DNA of 64,000 nt from Pseudomonas alloputida. GTDB taxonomy: Bacteria > Pseudomonadota > Gammaproteobacteria > Pseudomonadales > Pseudomonadaceae. Positions within the stretch are counted from its first letter, which is position 1. Each line of letters begins with the position of its first letter. The stretch spans positions 4,809,501 through 4,873,500 of the forward strand of contig NZ_CP128540.1 in the NCBI RefSeq assembly GCF_021283545.2, in the 5' to 3' direction. The translations under genes and the position numbers were made by a program. This document shows positions 7,538-15,186 of this stretch, in pieces. Below the pieces are notes generated by a model. The model was not told where the DNA came from, did not search any database, and saw only the letters and a program-made list of their open reading frames with translations.

Positions 7538-8868
7538 TCAGATTTACCTCTTGGCTGGTCGTTGAGCCAGTCGAGCAACGCTGCCTTGGCCTGGTTGGCG
7601 CCGCCGGGGTCTTCGCCCAGCTTGTCGATCGGCAGCATGTTGGATTGCACGGTGAGCTTTGCCGCGTTGCCGCCCTCCGGCGGCAAGTTCTCTTTGCGCC
7701 GGCAGTCGTCCCGGGTGTAGATCCCGTTCTGGGTCATCGAGCTGTAGAAGGCCGCCCGCGCCGCGCTGTCCATGCGCAACAGCCCTTCCGGGTTGAACTT
7801 CACGTAGAAGCGGCGACGTTCGTCAGGACGCAGCAGGCGGCGGTTGGCGCACATTTCGATGCGCTTGATCCAGGGCAGCAGCGTGAAAGACAGGAAGCCG
7901 ATCATCTGCTGCTCCATGCCGGTGCCCCAGCTGGTGGAGTTCTGTGTGTGCCCGACCATCCAGGGCGGCACGCGGAACCAGCGGCAAATCTCCTCGACGT
8001 TGAACGCCCTGGTCTGCAGCATCTGGGCATCCTCAGGCGTCATGGATACCTGCTGGTACTTCATGCCCGCCTCGAGAACCATCGTCTTGCCGTGGTTCGT
8101 CGCGCCTGAGAACTGCTTGATCATGTCCTCGCGGATGTCCTTCCGCTGTTCCGGCTTGAGGATCTGGTCCGTGGACAGGACGCCGCCCAGCTTCATGCCG
8201 TTGGCGAACATCTTGGCCGCCGACTCATCAGCCGCCATGGCCGAGCCCAGCACCTGTCGCCCGTATGCCAGAGGCGAAAGGCCGCAAAGCGGATCAACGC
8301 CGAAGGCTCGGACGTGAACCATCTGATCCTCGGTCAACGTGTGAGGCTTGCCGAAGTTGTCGGTGTAGCGGTACTCAATGGAGCCGTCCGCCAGGCGCCG
8401 CGGGGGCGACATGTTCTGCGGCAGAAGGAACTCCAGACTCGTCAAGGTGCGGCCGCTCTCGTGGGGCTCACAGAATGCATTCCCCTGCAGCAGCAGGCTG
8501 GCCATGACGTTCTCCCAGAACTCCACAGGGGTTTGGTCGGCGTTGGGCTGCTGGCTGATGACGAAGTTGACCGGGTGAGAGCTGGCCACCACCGGCGCAC
8601 CGTTTCTGTCCTCGTACAAGGCGATCGGCAGCGTGGCGATGGTTTCAGCGATCAAGCGCACGCATGCCCAAACAGTCGAGAGCTGGAGCGCCGTCTGCTG
8701 GCTGACCACCTTCCCTGAGGCCGAGTCGGTACCGTAGAAGGTGTTCCAGAAGGCGGAGTCGGTTAGGCCGATCTTGCGGCCCGCCCATCCCGCCAGGCTC
8801 GATGCCACTCCCGGCTCGGCCGACTTCACCAGGGCCTGGCCGAGGATCTGCGTGAATGATTTAGCCAC
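7534..8868 (-). CDS. Phage portal protein, HK97 family
   Basis: 444 residues starting with GTG at 8868 (GTG GCT AAA TCA). The family core is clear: STVWACVRLIAETIATLPI, YRYTDNFGKPHTLTEDQMVHVRAF (within limits, a portal beta region), MVLEAGMKYQQVSMTPEDAQ and WFRVPPWMVGHTQNSTSWGT. The dodecameric portal is the DNA channel of the capsid. The start overlaps the end of the small membrane gene at 8861, suggesting coupling. Confidence 0.93.
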   Translation of the reverse strand: MAKSFTQILGQALVKSAEPGVASSLAGWAGRKIGLTDSAFWNTFYGTDSASGKVVSQQTALQLSTVWACVRLIAETIATLPIALYEDRNGAPVVASSHPVNFVISQQPNADQTPVEFWENVMASLLLQGNAFCEPHESGRTLTSLEFLLPQNMSPPRRLADGSIEYRYTDNFGKPHTLTEDQMVHVRAFGVDPLCGLSPLAYGRQVLGSAMAADESAAKMFANGMKLGGVLSTDQILKPEQRKDIREDMIKQFSGATNHGKTMVLEAGMKYQQVSMTPEDAQMLQTRAFNVEEICRWFRVPPWMVGHTQNSTSWGTGMEQQMIGFLSFTLLPWIKRIEMCANRRLLRPDERRRFYVKFNPEGLLRMDSAARAAFYSSMTQNGIYTRDDCRRKENLPPEGGNAAKLTVQSNMLPIDKLGEDPGGANQAKAALLDWLNDQPRGKSE

Positions 8869-9025
8869 CGATCAACCCCTTGCGAATGAAGCCCGCGGCG
8901 ATCAGTAGCGAACCGGCAGCGGCCAGCAGCGCGTAACCCAAGCCGGCCAGCACGTATACACCAGCGACGCCCAGCAGCAAGCCGCCGGCGGCAAGCACCA
9001 GAAAGATGATCAGGCCAGTTTTCAT
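8861..9025 (-). CDS. Small hydrophobic phage protein between terL and portal
   Basis: 54 residues from ATG 9025: MKTGLIIFLVLAAGGLLLGV, then a second hydrophobic segment (YALLAAAGSLLIAAGF) and a basic end (IRKGLIGG). It is predicted to span the membrane twice. It fills the gap between terL and portal with an overlap onto the portal start. Small membrane genes at this place are common in HK97-like Pseudomonas phages; function unknown. Confidence 0.75.
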   Translation of the reverse strand: MKTGLIIFLVLAAGGLLLGVAGVYVLAGLGYALLAAAGSLLIAAGFIRKGLIGG

Positions 9026-9036
9026 AGGTAGTCCAG

Positions 9037-10746
9037 TTAGCCAACCACGATCGGGCTGGCAAGAAAGTCATCGAAGTGGCCGGAGTCATCGATACCGAGC
9101 TTGATGGCCACGGCGCAGCCGGTGATCAGGCTCACCATGCCGTCGATCTTGTTCTCCGGGCGCTCCTTGTTGGGGTAGATGTTGTCCTTCACGTCCAGCT
9201 TCGCCACCACGTTCGAGGCCATCCAAGTCAGCACCGGGCAGTCACCGTGGGCCAGCTTTCGCTGCAACACCAGGGCTTCAACCTCTTTCATGGGCTCACT
9301 CAGGTTCTGCACCGTCTGACGCAGCTCAACCATCGGCAATCCTTCGGCGTCCATCTCCTGAGCAAGCTGGGTGGCCTGCCACGGGTCGTAGGCGTAGGCC
9401 CGGATGTCGAAGCGACCGGCAAACTCGCGCATGTCCTCTTTGATGACTTCGAAGTCGGTGACCTCTCCGTCGGTCAGGGTCAGCAGGCCGAGAGCATCGA
9501 ACTCGCGGTACCGCGCGGTGTTGCTGTCCAGCTCCTCCAGCACCCGCGCTTCTGGCAGGTAGTACCTGGCGTGGATATGCCAGAACGGATCGTCGCCATT
9601 GGGCGGGAAGATCAGCAGGTTCGCAGCAATGTCGATCTTGCTCGCCAAGTCGAGACTGCCGTAGCAGGGACGGCCCTCCAGTTCTGCAAGGCTCTTTCTG
9701 GCCGGGGCCTCTTTCCAGCGCAGCATGTTGAGCCAGGCATTCTTGGCGCCCACCCACTCGTTCAGGTGCTTGGTGCGGAAGGTAGCCTGCTTGGTTGCGG
9801 ACTGCATCGCGTCACGCTGGCGGGCCAGCAGGAAGTCCTCGCCGACCGAAATGCCGAAGTTCGGATTCGCTTTGCGCAGCGCGACCTCGCTGGTCCAGTC
9901 ATCACCATGGTCAATGGTGTAGAGCGCTGGCCAGAGATCCGGACGCTCAATGACTCCTTCCAGCATCCGCTCGGAGTCTCGGATCAGCTGGTGGCAAGGC
10001 CCGCCGATGCTGGAGCCCGCAGTGGTGATAACCAGCATAATGGGCTGCTCGCGAGCGCCCATGCCGGTTTCCATGGTGTCGTAGAGCGTCGAATCCTGAT
10101 GTTCGTGGTACTCGTCGACCACCGAGCAGGACGGTGAAGAGCCGTCGCCAGGCTTACCGATGACCGGCTCGAATCGCGACCCATCGGCCAAAACGACCAT
10201 GTTGGAAGCGTTCACGTCGACGCCGTAGTGCTCTCGCAAGTCGTCGGTACGCTCGACCATTAGCTTGGCCGGCCTGAACACCTCCCAGGCCTGCTTCTCC
10301 GTAGTCGCGCCAGAGTAGACCTCGGCGCCGAACTCTCCGTCGGCGACGAACATGTACAGACCCACGCCGCCGCCAATGATCGATTTGCCGTTCTTTCTGG
10401 GTACGAACACCAGAATCGTCCGGTAACGCCGGGTACCATCCTTCTTGCGGACCCAGCCGAACGGCACGCAAACCGAGAAAAGTTGCCAGGGCTCCAGCTT
10501 GATCAGCTGCTTCTTTCCGCCCCATTTACCCTTGGTGTGCGGCAGAAGCTGCAGGAACTTGGCGACTTTCTCCGCCTTGGCGGGATCGAATTTGTACGGA
10601 AAGTCCTTGCGCTTGGAGGCAGCCAGGTCGTCGAGATGACGCTGGGCCAGCAGCTGAATCCATTTGCAGACGAGGATCTTACCGGCGAGGACATCCTTGG
10701 CGTACTTTTCGGCCGCCTTCATCAGCGGAAATTTCACCTTGGCCAT
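9037..10746 (-). CDS. terL: Terminase large subunit (HK97 type)
   Basis: 569 residues. The ATPase domain has a Walker A-like PRKNGKS at ~116-122 and Walker B with catalytic Glu in CSVVDEYHEHQ (D211/E212). The nuclease domain starts at SLDLASKIDIAANLLIF (Asp366). It packages and cuts concatemeric DNA into proheads. It starts at ATG 10746, which shares one base with the terS stop codon (TAATG). Confidence 0.95.
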   Translation of the reverse strand: MAKVKFPLMKAAEKYAKDVLAGKILVCKWIQLLAQRHLDDLAASKRKDFPYKFDPAKAEKVAKFLQLLPHTKGKWGGKKQLIKLEPWQLFSVCVPFGWVRKKDGTRRYRTILVFVPRKNGKSIIGGGVGLYMFVADGEFGAEVYSGATTEKQAWEVFRPAKLMVERTDDLREHYGVDVNASNMVVLADGSRFEPVIGKPGDGSSPSCSVVDEYHEHQDSTLYDTMETGMGAREQPIMLVITTAGSSIGGPCHQLIRDSERMLEGVIERPDLWPALYTIDHGDDWTSEVALRKANPNFGISVGEDFLLARQRDAMQSATKQATFRTKHLNEWVGAKNAWLNMLRWKEAPARKSLAELEGRPCYGSLDLASKIDIAANLLIFPPNGDDPFWHIHARYYLPEARVLEELDSNTARYREFDALGLLTLTDGEVTDFEVIKEDMREFAGRFDIRAYAYDPWQATQLAQEMDAEGLPMVELRQTVQNLSEPMKEVEALVLQRKLAHGDCPVLTWMASNVVAKLDVKDNIYPNKERPENKIDGMVSLITGCAVAIKLGIDDSGHFDDFLASPIVVG

Positions 10747-11129
10747 TACAGCTCCGCGAATGCATTGCCCTTCGGCGCGTCTTTTTTACCCCCGCCCACC
10801 TTGGACCGATCAGCCGGCGTCATGCCGAACTTGCCGAGCATGGCTTCCAGGCGCACCAGCTTGGCGGCAGGGAAATCGATGGGGTCGTTGCGAAACTGGG
10901 CCAGCAGGTTGGCGGCCAATTCCAGGCTGAGCCGGTCGGAGTTGGTCAGCACATCCCGCGGGGCGTACTTCGCGATCTCCTTCCAGGCGTGGAGCACTGC
11001 TCCATTGATGTGAGCCGGCGGCGCGGTCAGCTCACCCACCGGTTCGGCATCCTCACGGCGACGCTGGGGGTCTTTCTTGAACGCACCGGTCAGCTCAAGC
11101 ACGTTCGTCGGCTTGCGCGGTCGGGCCAT
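10746..11129 (-). CDS. terS: Terminase small subunit, P27 family
   Basis: 127 residues from ATG 11129 (MARPRKPTNVLELTGAFKKD), the standard P27-family opening; the longer frame to 11240 has an unrelated leader and is rejected. It binds the packaging start (cos/pac) and recruits the large subunit. The C-terminus is basic (SKVGGGKKDAPKGNAFAEL). Confidence 0.92.
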   Translation of the reverse strand: MARPRKPTNVLELTGAFKKDPQRRREDAEPVGELTAPPAHINGAVLHAWKEIAKYAPRDVLTNSDRLSLELAANLLAQFRNDPIDFPAAKLVRLEAMLGKFGMTPADRSKVGGGKKDAPKGNAFAEL

Positions 11130-11267
11130 TTTGAAAACCTGAATTTTGCGGAAATGGAAAAAAGGCTGAGGGCGCGGTGTCCGAGCGAAAAGGCCTGAAC
11201 TTTCACTATGCCCCTCCCCTCTGACGAGATTCGTTATCATTTGAGCTGTGATTTGATCATTTTCCGA

Positions 11268-11768
11268 TCAAATCGGGATGCAGCTCCAGGCCTTGCCATT
11301 CACCAGCACGGGGATGTACTCCCGACAGACACCAAACTCCTCTGCCAGGGCCTTGGGTGACTCACCACGCGCCCGGCGGCGCCTGATCTCGATGACCTGC
11401 GCCTCTGTCAGTCTTCGATGTCGGGCTCGCATGCCAGGCCCTAGAGTTCCATGGCGAATAGCGTCTTGGGCATTGTCCTCTCGCGTACCCCAGACCAGGT
11501 TCCCAGGGCGGTTATCAGTGCTGATGCCATTGAGGTGCCTGGCCTGCTGGTCGTCATCTTGTGGCAAGCCGCCATACGCCATAAGAACAAGCCGATGCAC
11601 TTCGAAGCGGTGACGCTCCCTCTTGCCGTTGACTCGCACGGTCAATGTGACGCGGTGATATCCACGGTTGACCTGGCTCTTAAGAACCCTGACCAATCCA
11701 GAGCGGACGGACGCAACTTCCCCATCCTCAGTCGCGTAGTAGCCGCTGAGGTTGGGTATAGGTCGCAT
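11268..11768 (-). CDS. HNH homing-type endonuclease with C-terminal HTH
   Basis: 166 residues. N-terminal NUMOD4-like strand pair (MRPIPNLSGYYATEDGEVAS), then an HNH_3 core: H of HRLVLMAYGG, ARHLNGISTDNRPGNLVWGT (His, Asn), and a C-terminal helix-turn-helix (LTEAQVIEIRRRRARGESPK). This layout is that of free-standing phage homing endonucleases. It sits between terS and a second HNH gene. A 9-bp inverted repeat (GATTTGATC arms, 11250-11274) overlaps its stop. Activity is not shown by sequence alone. Confidence 0.85.
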   Translation of the reverse strand: MRPIPNLSGYYATEDGEVASVRSGLVRVLKSQVNRGYHRVTLTVRVNGKRERHRFEVHRLVLMAYGGLPQDDDQQARHLNGISTDNRPGNLVWGTREDNAQDAIRHGTLGPGMRARHRRLTEAQVIEIRRRRARGESPKALAEEFGVCREYIPVLVNGKAWSCIPI

Positions 11769-11775
11769 GGTCTAT

Positions 11776-12141
11776 CTATCGATGTTGTCGGGATTCTTTC
11801 TGCGTCTTGGCCTTGTGGCAGTCGCGATTGATCGCCCGCAGGTTGTGATCATCATCCGTGCCGCCGTGGGCCAGCGCGACGATGTGGTCAACTTCATCTG
11901 CCTCGCGAATCCTTCCCAGCCTGGTGCAGTCGTCGCACCGGCACAGGTACTGATCACGCTTGAGGATGCGGTCACGCAGCCGACGCCATGGCCGGCCGCC
12001 ACGACCTGAGCCCTTGCGTGTAGCCCAGGCCTTAGCCTGCTCTGCCGCCACCTCTGCATGGCCGTCGCAGTAGCCATTGGCATTGCGGTGCAGGGACCGA
12101 CAACCCTGGGCTCTGCATGGGCGCTGTGGCCTCAGCGGCAT
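11776..12141 (-). CDS. HNH endonuclease of the packaging module
   Basis: 121 residues with a Cys pair (CRAQGCRSLHRNANGYCDGH), then the HNH core: YLCRCDDCTRLGRI, EVDHIVALAHGGTDDDHNLR and INRDCHKAKT. Genes of this kind lie next to the terminase genes in HK97-like phages (HK97 gp74), where the nuclease is needed for cos cleavage. Its start overlaps the end of the gene at 12132. Confidence 0.9.
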   Translation of the reverse strand: MPLRPQRPCRAQGCRSLHRNANGYCDGHAEVAAEQAKAWATRKGSGRGGRPWRRLRDRILKRDQYLCRCDDCTRLGRIREADEVDHIVALAHGGTDDDHNLRAINRDCHKAKTQKESRQHR

Positions 12142-12488
12142 GGTGTGCCATCCAGGTAGGTGCCTGGCTCAGCGTCAGGATCAACATCGTCGCCGTCCGC
12201 CAGCGCCTCGATCAGCGCCAGGTTCTGGGTTGCGATCTGCTCCAGAAGCGCGGTCTGCTTCCGCTGTTCGGCCAGTAGGTCGCTGACGCTTGGTTGCAGC
12301 TGGGCTGTGATGCCCGCCTCAAGCACGATCAGCTCACACTGGAGTCGATCAGCTGTCCCTGCCAGGTGCCGAGTCAGTCGCTCGCGCACCTCCGTCTTGA
12401 TCGGGAATGGAACGCTGACCACCAGCAGGTCGCCCTTCTTCGGGCTCAGCTGCTCGATCTGGTGTGAAAAGGTTTCTTGCTCGCTCAT
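12132..12488 (-). CDS. Phage protein of unknown function
   Basis: 118 residues, MSEQETFSHQIEQLSPKKGD; the first half has the hydrophobic pattern of an alpha/beta fold (LLVVSVPFPI, CELIVLEAGI), and the second half is a Gln/Leu-rich helix (DLLAEQRKQTALLEQIATQN) likely to form a coiled coil. No named family recognised. It is transcribed with the late genes between gene 12549 and the HNH gene. Confidence 0.65.
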   Translation of the reverse strand: MSEQETFSHQIEQLSPKKGDLLVVSVPFPIKTEVRERLTRHLAGTADRLQCELIVLEAGITAQLQPSVSDLLAEQRKQTALLEQIATQNLALIEALADGDDVDPDAEPGTYLDGTPCR

Positions 12489-12548
12489 ACGCTACCTTTG
12501 TCCATTTGTTGATCCATTCGCGCCGGGCGGCGCATCCACTACAGGCCA

Positions 12549-12761
12549 TCACATGCCACGCCGCGTCAGCCCGTAGACCTCCAAGGCGCCTGCGATATTC
12601 TCGCCTTCGGCTTGACTGATGGTGTTGACCACCTCCACGCAAGCGGCGGTGTTGGGTTCCATGCGAATGGTGATGGATGTGACTTTCGATGGGTCCAGCC
12701 CAAGCACTTGGCAGACGGTCTGGCCAAGCTCTTGGCCAAGGATCAGGGGTTTCTTTTCCAT
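12549..12761 (-). CDS. Small phage protein of unknown function, preceded by a hairpin element
   Basis: 70 residues from ATG 12761 (MEKKPLILGQELGQTVCQVL); a longer frame to 12908 is rejected because it would overlap the holin. The start has GAGGAA 6 bp upstream, and directly before that lies the 35-nt inverted repeat at 12773-12807. The fold looks alpha/beta (SKVTSITIRMEPNTAACVEV). Function unknown. Confidence 0.7.
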   Translation of the reverse strand: MEKKPLILGQELGQTVCQVLGLDPSKVTSITIRMEPNTAACVEVVNTISQAEGENIAGALEVYGLTRRGM

Positions 12762-12772
12762 GCTGGTTCCTC

Positions 12773-12807
12773 GCGCCACGAAACGGCGCACTCTTATTTT
12801 GTGGCGC
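12773..12807 (-). promoter_or_regulatory. Hairpin element copy A (GCGCCAC-N21-GTGGCGC)
   Basis: Minus strand: a 7-bp inverted repeat GCGCCAC/GTGGCGC with a 21-nt spacer beginning AAAA and ending C. It occupies almost all of the 49-nt gap between the holin stop and the next start, and is followed at once by GAGGAA and ATG. The same element occurs at 20571-20605 and 21091-21125. Confidence 0.8.
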
Positions 12808-12810
12808 GGA

Positions 12811-13143
12811 TTACTCTGGCTTGCGACTGGGCAGCTTGAAGTCGGTAACGCGATCAGCAATCGCACGAACCTTCTCCACCCCAAGGAGGCCAACCCACCC
12901 ACCAACAAAGGCAGCCATGCTCTGTGGCAGGCCGAAGAACTCGAAGCCGCTGATGATTGTCAGGGTCAGGCCGCCACAGATGGCGCCCTCCACCAGCATC
13001 TGCCGGCGAGTGCCACCACCATAGGTGATGCGCAGTACAGCCATGGCGCAGGACAGACCGGCCGCGTACAGCAGGGGCGAATGCTGGCTCAACCATGCGA
13101 GGGCAACCGCCCAGGTGTCTGGTTTGTCTGGCATGTTGGACAT
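12811..13143 (-). CDS. Phage holin, lambda family
   Basis: 110 residues with three hydrophobic segments (about residues 20-38, 48-68 and 72-88: LLYAAGLSCAMAVLRI, GAICGGLTLTIISGFEFF, MAAFVGGWVGLLG) and a charged C-terminus. This matches the lambda-family holin 3 type (PF05106). It makes the inner-membrane lesions that let endolysin out. Two near starts (residues 1 and 4) could allow a dual-start holin/antiholin, as in lambda S, but this is only a possibility. No endolysin gene is next to it. Confidence 0.85.
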   Translation of the reverse strand: MSNMPDKPDTWAVALAWLSQHSPLLYAAGLSCAMAVLRITYGGGTRRQMLVEGAICGGLTLTIISGFEFFGLPQSMAAFVGGWVGLLGVEKVRAIADRVTDFKLPSRKPE

Positions 13144-13170
13144 CCGGGTTCCTCCCTTGCGGGAAGCAGA

Positions 13171-13201
13171 AAAAGAAAAGGCCCGCCGTTATGGCGAGCC
13201 C
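13171..13201 (-). terminator. Probable terminator upstream of the holin gene
   Basis: Minus-strand stem GGCTCGCC/GGCGGGCC (one mismatch), loop ATAAC, followed by TTTTCTTTTT. Late transcription must read through it to reach the holin. Confidence 0.6.
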
Positions 13202-13228
13202 TTGGATACGTGACAAGGTGGCCCCGTG

Positions 13229-13537
13229 CTATCGTCGAGCTTCCACACAAGACGTTCCACGGAGCGAAAAACGATGAAGGTAACCCTCAAGTGCGCCAAG
13301 TGCGGCAGTGACAAGTTCGAGGTTCCGGCTAGGCCGAACGACAACTCGAAGGTCACCTGCGGCAAATGCGGTGCTGTCGAGACTTACGGGAAGCTCATGA
13401 AGGCTGTGGGCGACAAGGTCACGAAAGACCTGCAGCGGCAGCTCGGGAAAATGTTCAAGTGACCTGAGCGTTTCAGCCAGAGGGCGCAGGAAGTCAGCGG
13501 CGCCCTCAACCTCAACGTCGAGCTGTAGCTTTTCCAT
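13229..13537 (-). pseudogene. SD-led minus-strand frame, possibly a truncated late gene
   Basis: An ATG at 13537 is preceded by a good GGAGG, and the first ~28 residues (MEKLQLDVEVEGAADFLRPL) look like the start of a small phage protein. The remaining frame runs antisense through the zinc-ribbon gene (13274-13462), which looks like the true coding strand there. I read this as the 5' remnant of a gene whose 3' part was replaced by the inserted plus-strand gene. It could also be a real overlapping gene. Confidence 0.3.
13274..13462 (+). CDS. Small zinc-ribbon protein on the opposite strand of the late operon
   Basis: 62 residues from ATG 13274 (MKVTLKCAKCGSDKFEVPAR) with GGAG 9 bp upstream; the frame also extends upstream to 13226 without a ribosome site. 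Two CxxC knuckles (CAKC and CGKC) define a zinc ribbon; the end is a basic helix (KVTKDLQRQLGKMFK). It is the only clear plus-strand gene within the late region, so it must have its own promoter and may be expressed in the lysogen. Function unknown. Confidence 0.75.
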   Translation: MKVTLKCAKCGSDKFEVPARPNDNSKVTCGKCGAVETYGKLMKAVGDKVTKDLQRQLGKMFK

Positions 13538-13553
13538 GCATCCTCCAGATACG

Positions 13554-13580
13554 AAAAAGCCCCAGCTGGTGCGAGGCTTG
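13554..13580 (-). terminator. Probable terminator
   Basis: On the minus strand AGCC...GGGCT arms around a GC-rich centre are followed by TTTTT. It ends the segment that contains the 31-codon frame at 13634-13729. Confidence 0.5.
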
Positions 13581-13633
13581 GAATGGGTGCGGAGGGCCGG
13601 TGCTTACCCGGCTTGTTGGTCTGGCTCGCTGGG

Positions 13634-13729
13634 TCACGTACCCCAGACTCTCATCGCGTAGCCGATCAGGGAGCGCACGGCTTTGATCGACGCCACTACC
13701 GACTTAGTCCAGCTGCCTGAGCGTGTCAT
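13634..13729 (-). CDS. Possible 31-residue basic amphipathic peptide
   Basis: ATG 13729 to TGA 13634: MTRSGSWTKSVVASIKAVRS, then LIGYAMRVWGT. The ribosome site is weak (GCGG). It lies alone between two terminators, downstream of pagL. The composition (basic, amphipathic) would fit a membrane-active peptide, but chance is a real alternative. Confidence 0.25.
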   Translation of the reverse strand: MTRSGSWTKSVVASIKAVRSLIGYAMRVWGT

Positions 13730-13734
13730 CCGCA

Positions 13735-13758
13735 CAAAAAAGCCCGCACAGGGCGGGC
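13735..13758 (-). terminator. Terminator of the pagL transcript
   Basis: GCCCGC/GCGGGC stem, 5-nt loop, then TTTTTT on the minus strand, 20 bp beyond the pagL stop. Confidence 0.8.
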
Positions 13759-13777
13759 AAAGAGGGATCGTGCTTTT

Positions 13778-14287
13778 TTAAATCTGGTGGCTGTAGAACA
13801 GCGAGTACGACTCGATACCGTCGTTGGGCTGCTTAATGCCAGCGTTGGAGTAGTGAATCGCTCGGATGCCAACCTTCTGCGTCTCGCCGATCTTCAAGCC
13901 CGCACCGATGCGGTCTTCGAAGTTGAAGGCCGAACCAAAGTCCTGGTCACCTGCGGAGGTACCAGAGAAGACCGCCAGGCCGATGCCAGCCTCAACGAAT
14001 GGCTTCACGTTACCGCTACCGAACTCGTAAACGAAAACTGGCGCAAAGGACAGCGAGTGAGCCCCACCTGAAGCATCGCCTGCTTCCCAGTAGGTGTAGC
14101 CAGCATCCCAATAACCGGTGAGACGGCCAGTACTGGATTCAAACCAGCTTTTGTCCCAGTTAAAGCCAATGCCGACGCGCGCTGTAAGACCACCTTGGCC
14201 TGTCGCGCCAAGCGCTCCGGATAGCTCAGCCGCTCCGGCGGACGCAGCGAAAAGGGAAAGCGCCACAACGGCGAGAACGTTTTTCAT
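13778..14287 (-). CDS. pagL: Lipid A 3-O-deacylase PagL-like (acyloxyacyl hydrolase), prophage moron
   Basis: 169 residues from ATG 14287, chosen because it starts a signal peptide (MKNVLAVVALSLFAASAGAA). The mature part alternates beta strands as in an 8-strand outer-membrane barrel, and near the C-terminus has AIHYSNAGIKQPNDGIESYS, carrying the PagL His-x-Ser-Asn and downstream Glu catalytic motif. PagL removes the 3-O acyl chain of lipid A in the outer membrane. The gene has terminators on both sides (14405-14438 and 13735-13758) and sits just after the Q gene, a usual moron site. A role in changing LPS to block other phages is inference. Confidence 0.87.
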   Translation of the reverse strand: MKNVLAVVALSLFAASAGAAELSGALGATGQGGLTARVGIGFNWDKSWFESSTGRLTGYWDAGYTYWEAGDASGGAHSLSFAPVFVYEFGSGNVKPFVEAGIGLAVFSGTSAGDQDFGSAFNFEDRIGAGLKIGETQKVGIRAIHYSNAGIKQPNDGIESYSLFYSHQI

Positions 14288-14404
14288 ACTCACGGTCTTC
14301 CATATTATTGAGTAGCAACCTATCAGAATCATAGCGCTATCAAATCGTTCCCTCATACAAGAAAAATGCTTTTTCTGGAGGGCTACCTGAATCGAAGCCC
14401 CTCA

Positions 14405-14438
14405 AAAACACAAAACCCCGACACGATGGCCGGGGTTT
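14405..14438 (-). terminator. Terminator between the Q gene and the late genes
   Basis: Minus-strand stem AAACCCCG/CGGGGTTT (10-nt loop) followed by TGTGTTTTT. Its place downstream of the antiterminator gene is that of lambda tR', where Q acts. Confidence 0.7.
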
Positions 14439-14512
14439 GTCTGTGTCGCGTAACGTTGCAAGCTGGACACGCTGCTATGAAAACAGGTGTTTATCCGCCC
14501 GCATAGAGCTAT

Positions 14513-14902
14513 TTATGCAGCCTCTCGAATTTCTTCGAGGGCGCAGTCGATCCATGCAACGCCGGCCTTGATGATCTCCCGCGCCTTGCGCTCAGACATG
14601 CCCGCTTCCCTCCCAACACGCATGGCTGGGTGCTTCGATCCGTAGTAAGCCCACACGAAATCCCCCATCTGCTGATTGCGCTTCGTCAGCCTGGCCACAG
14701 CGCCGTCGATGATCAGCGCAAGGTCGTCAGTGATCACATGCTGGCGAATGCCACCTTCACTGGGAACGTTGTCGCGCATGAGTGCGTAGAGAGGCGACAC
14801 GTAACGTGGCACTCCCATCTCACACATTCGCCACCAGCCCCACTGCTCGAGCATGTACTCGGTATCGCCCAGCGCCTTGTCCGCGTAGGTTCGTTTCTTC
14901 AT
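14513..14902 (-). CDS. Antitermination protein Q-like
   Basis: 129 residues from ATG 14902 (MKKRTYADKALGDTEYMLEQ); the longer frame to 14950 overlaps the preceding gene and lacks support. The pattern WGWWRMCEMGVPRYVSPL, LALIIDGAVARL and a C-terminal HTH-like AGMSERKAREIIKAGVAW fits the Phage_antitermQ family (PF06530). Q proteins let RNA polymerase pass late terminators, and several such terminators follow in the late region here. Confidence 0.82.
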   Translation of the reverse strand: MKKRTYADKALGDTEYMLEQWGWWRMCEMGVPRYVSPLYALMRDNVPSEGGIRQHVITDDLALIIDGAVARLTKRNQQMGDFVWAYYGSKHPAMRVGREAGMSERKAREIIKAGVAWIDCALEEIREAA

Positions 14903-15186
14903 GCAGCCCTCCGGGGCGTTGGGTCGGTATCCAGGCCGAACAGCTCGCACAGGAGCTTGTGGGCGTGTTTGTTCTTGGCGTTGCCCTCGATGATCCAGTC
15001 CTTCGCGAACTCTTCGAACCCCTTGTTGGCTCGGGCAGCGTGCCAGTCAGTCACGATATCCATCAAGGCTGCCGAGGCCAGGCGGCCGTTGGGTAGGTCC
15101 AGCAGCATGCGGTTTCCGACTGAGAGGAACTTGCGCTCAACGGCGGTCAGGCTTTTGCGCGGCAGCGCCGCAGTTACGTTGCTCAT
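14899..15186 (-). CDS. Phage protein of unknown function upstream of Q
   Basis: 95 residues from ATG 15186 (MSNVTAALPRKSLTAVERKF); this start overlaps the preceding gene's stop (ATGA). Mostly helical; central region DIVTDWHAARANKGFEEFAK. It is conserved-looking early-operon content, but I do not recognise the family. Confidence 0.68.
   Translation of the reverse strand: MSNVTAALPRKSLTAVERKFLSVGNRMLLDLPNGRLASAALMDIVTDWHAARANKGFEEFAKDWIIEGNAKNKHAHKLLCELFGLDTDPTPRRAA

Larger units (their letters stand above)
13463..13777. other. Gap between the zinc-ribbon gene and pagL
   Basis: This stretch holds the start of the minus-strand frame at 13537, two minus-strand terminators (13554-13580 and 13735-13758) and between them one tiny frame (13634-13729). 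I see no larger gene. Confidence 0.6.

Noticed and set aside
12773-12807. Reading the GCGCCAC element as a Rho-independent terminator
   Set aside because: The right arm is followed by a Shine-Dalgarno and start codon, not a T-run, on the coding strand; on the other strand only a short internal T stretch lies in the loop.
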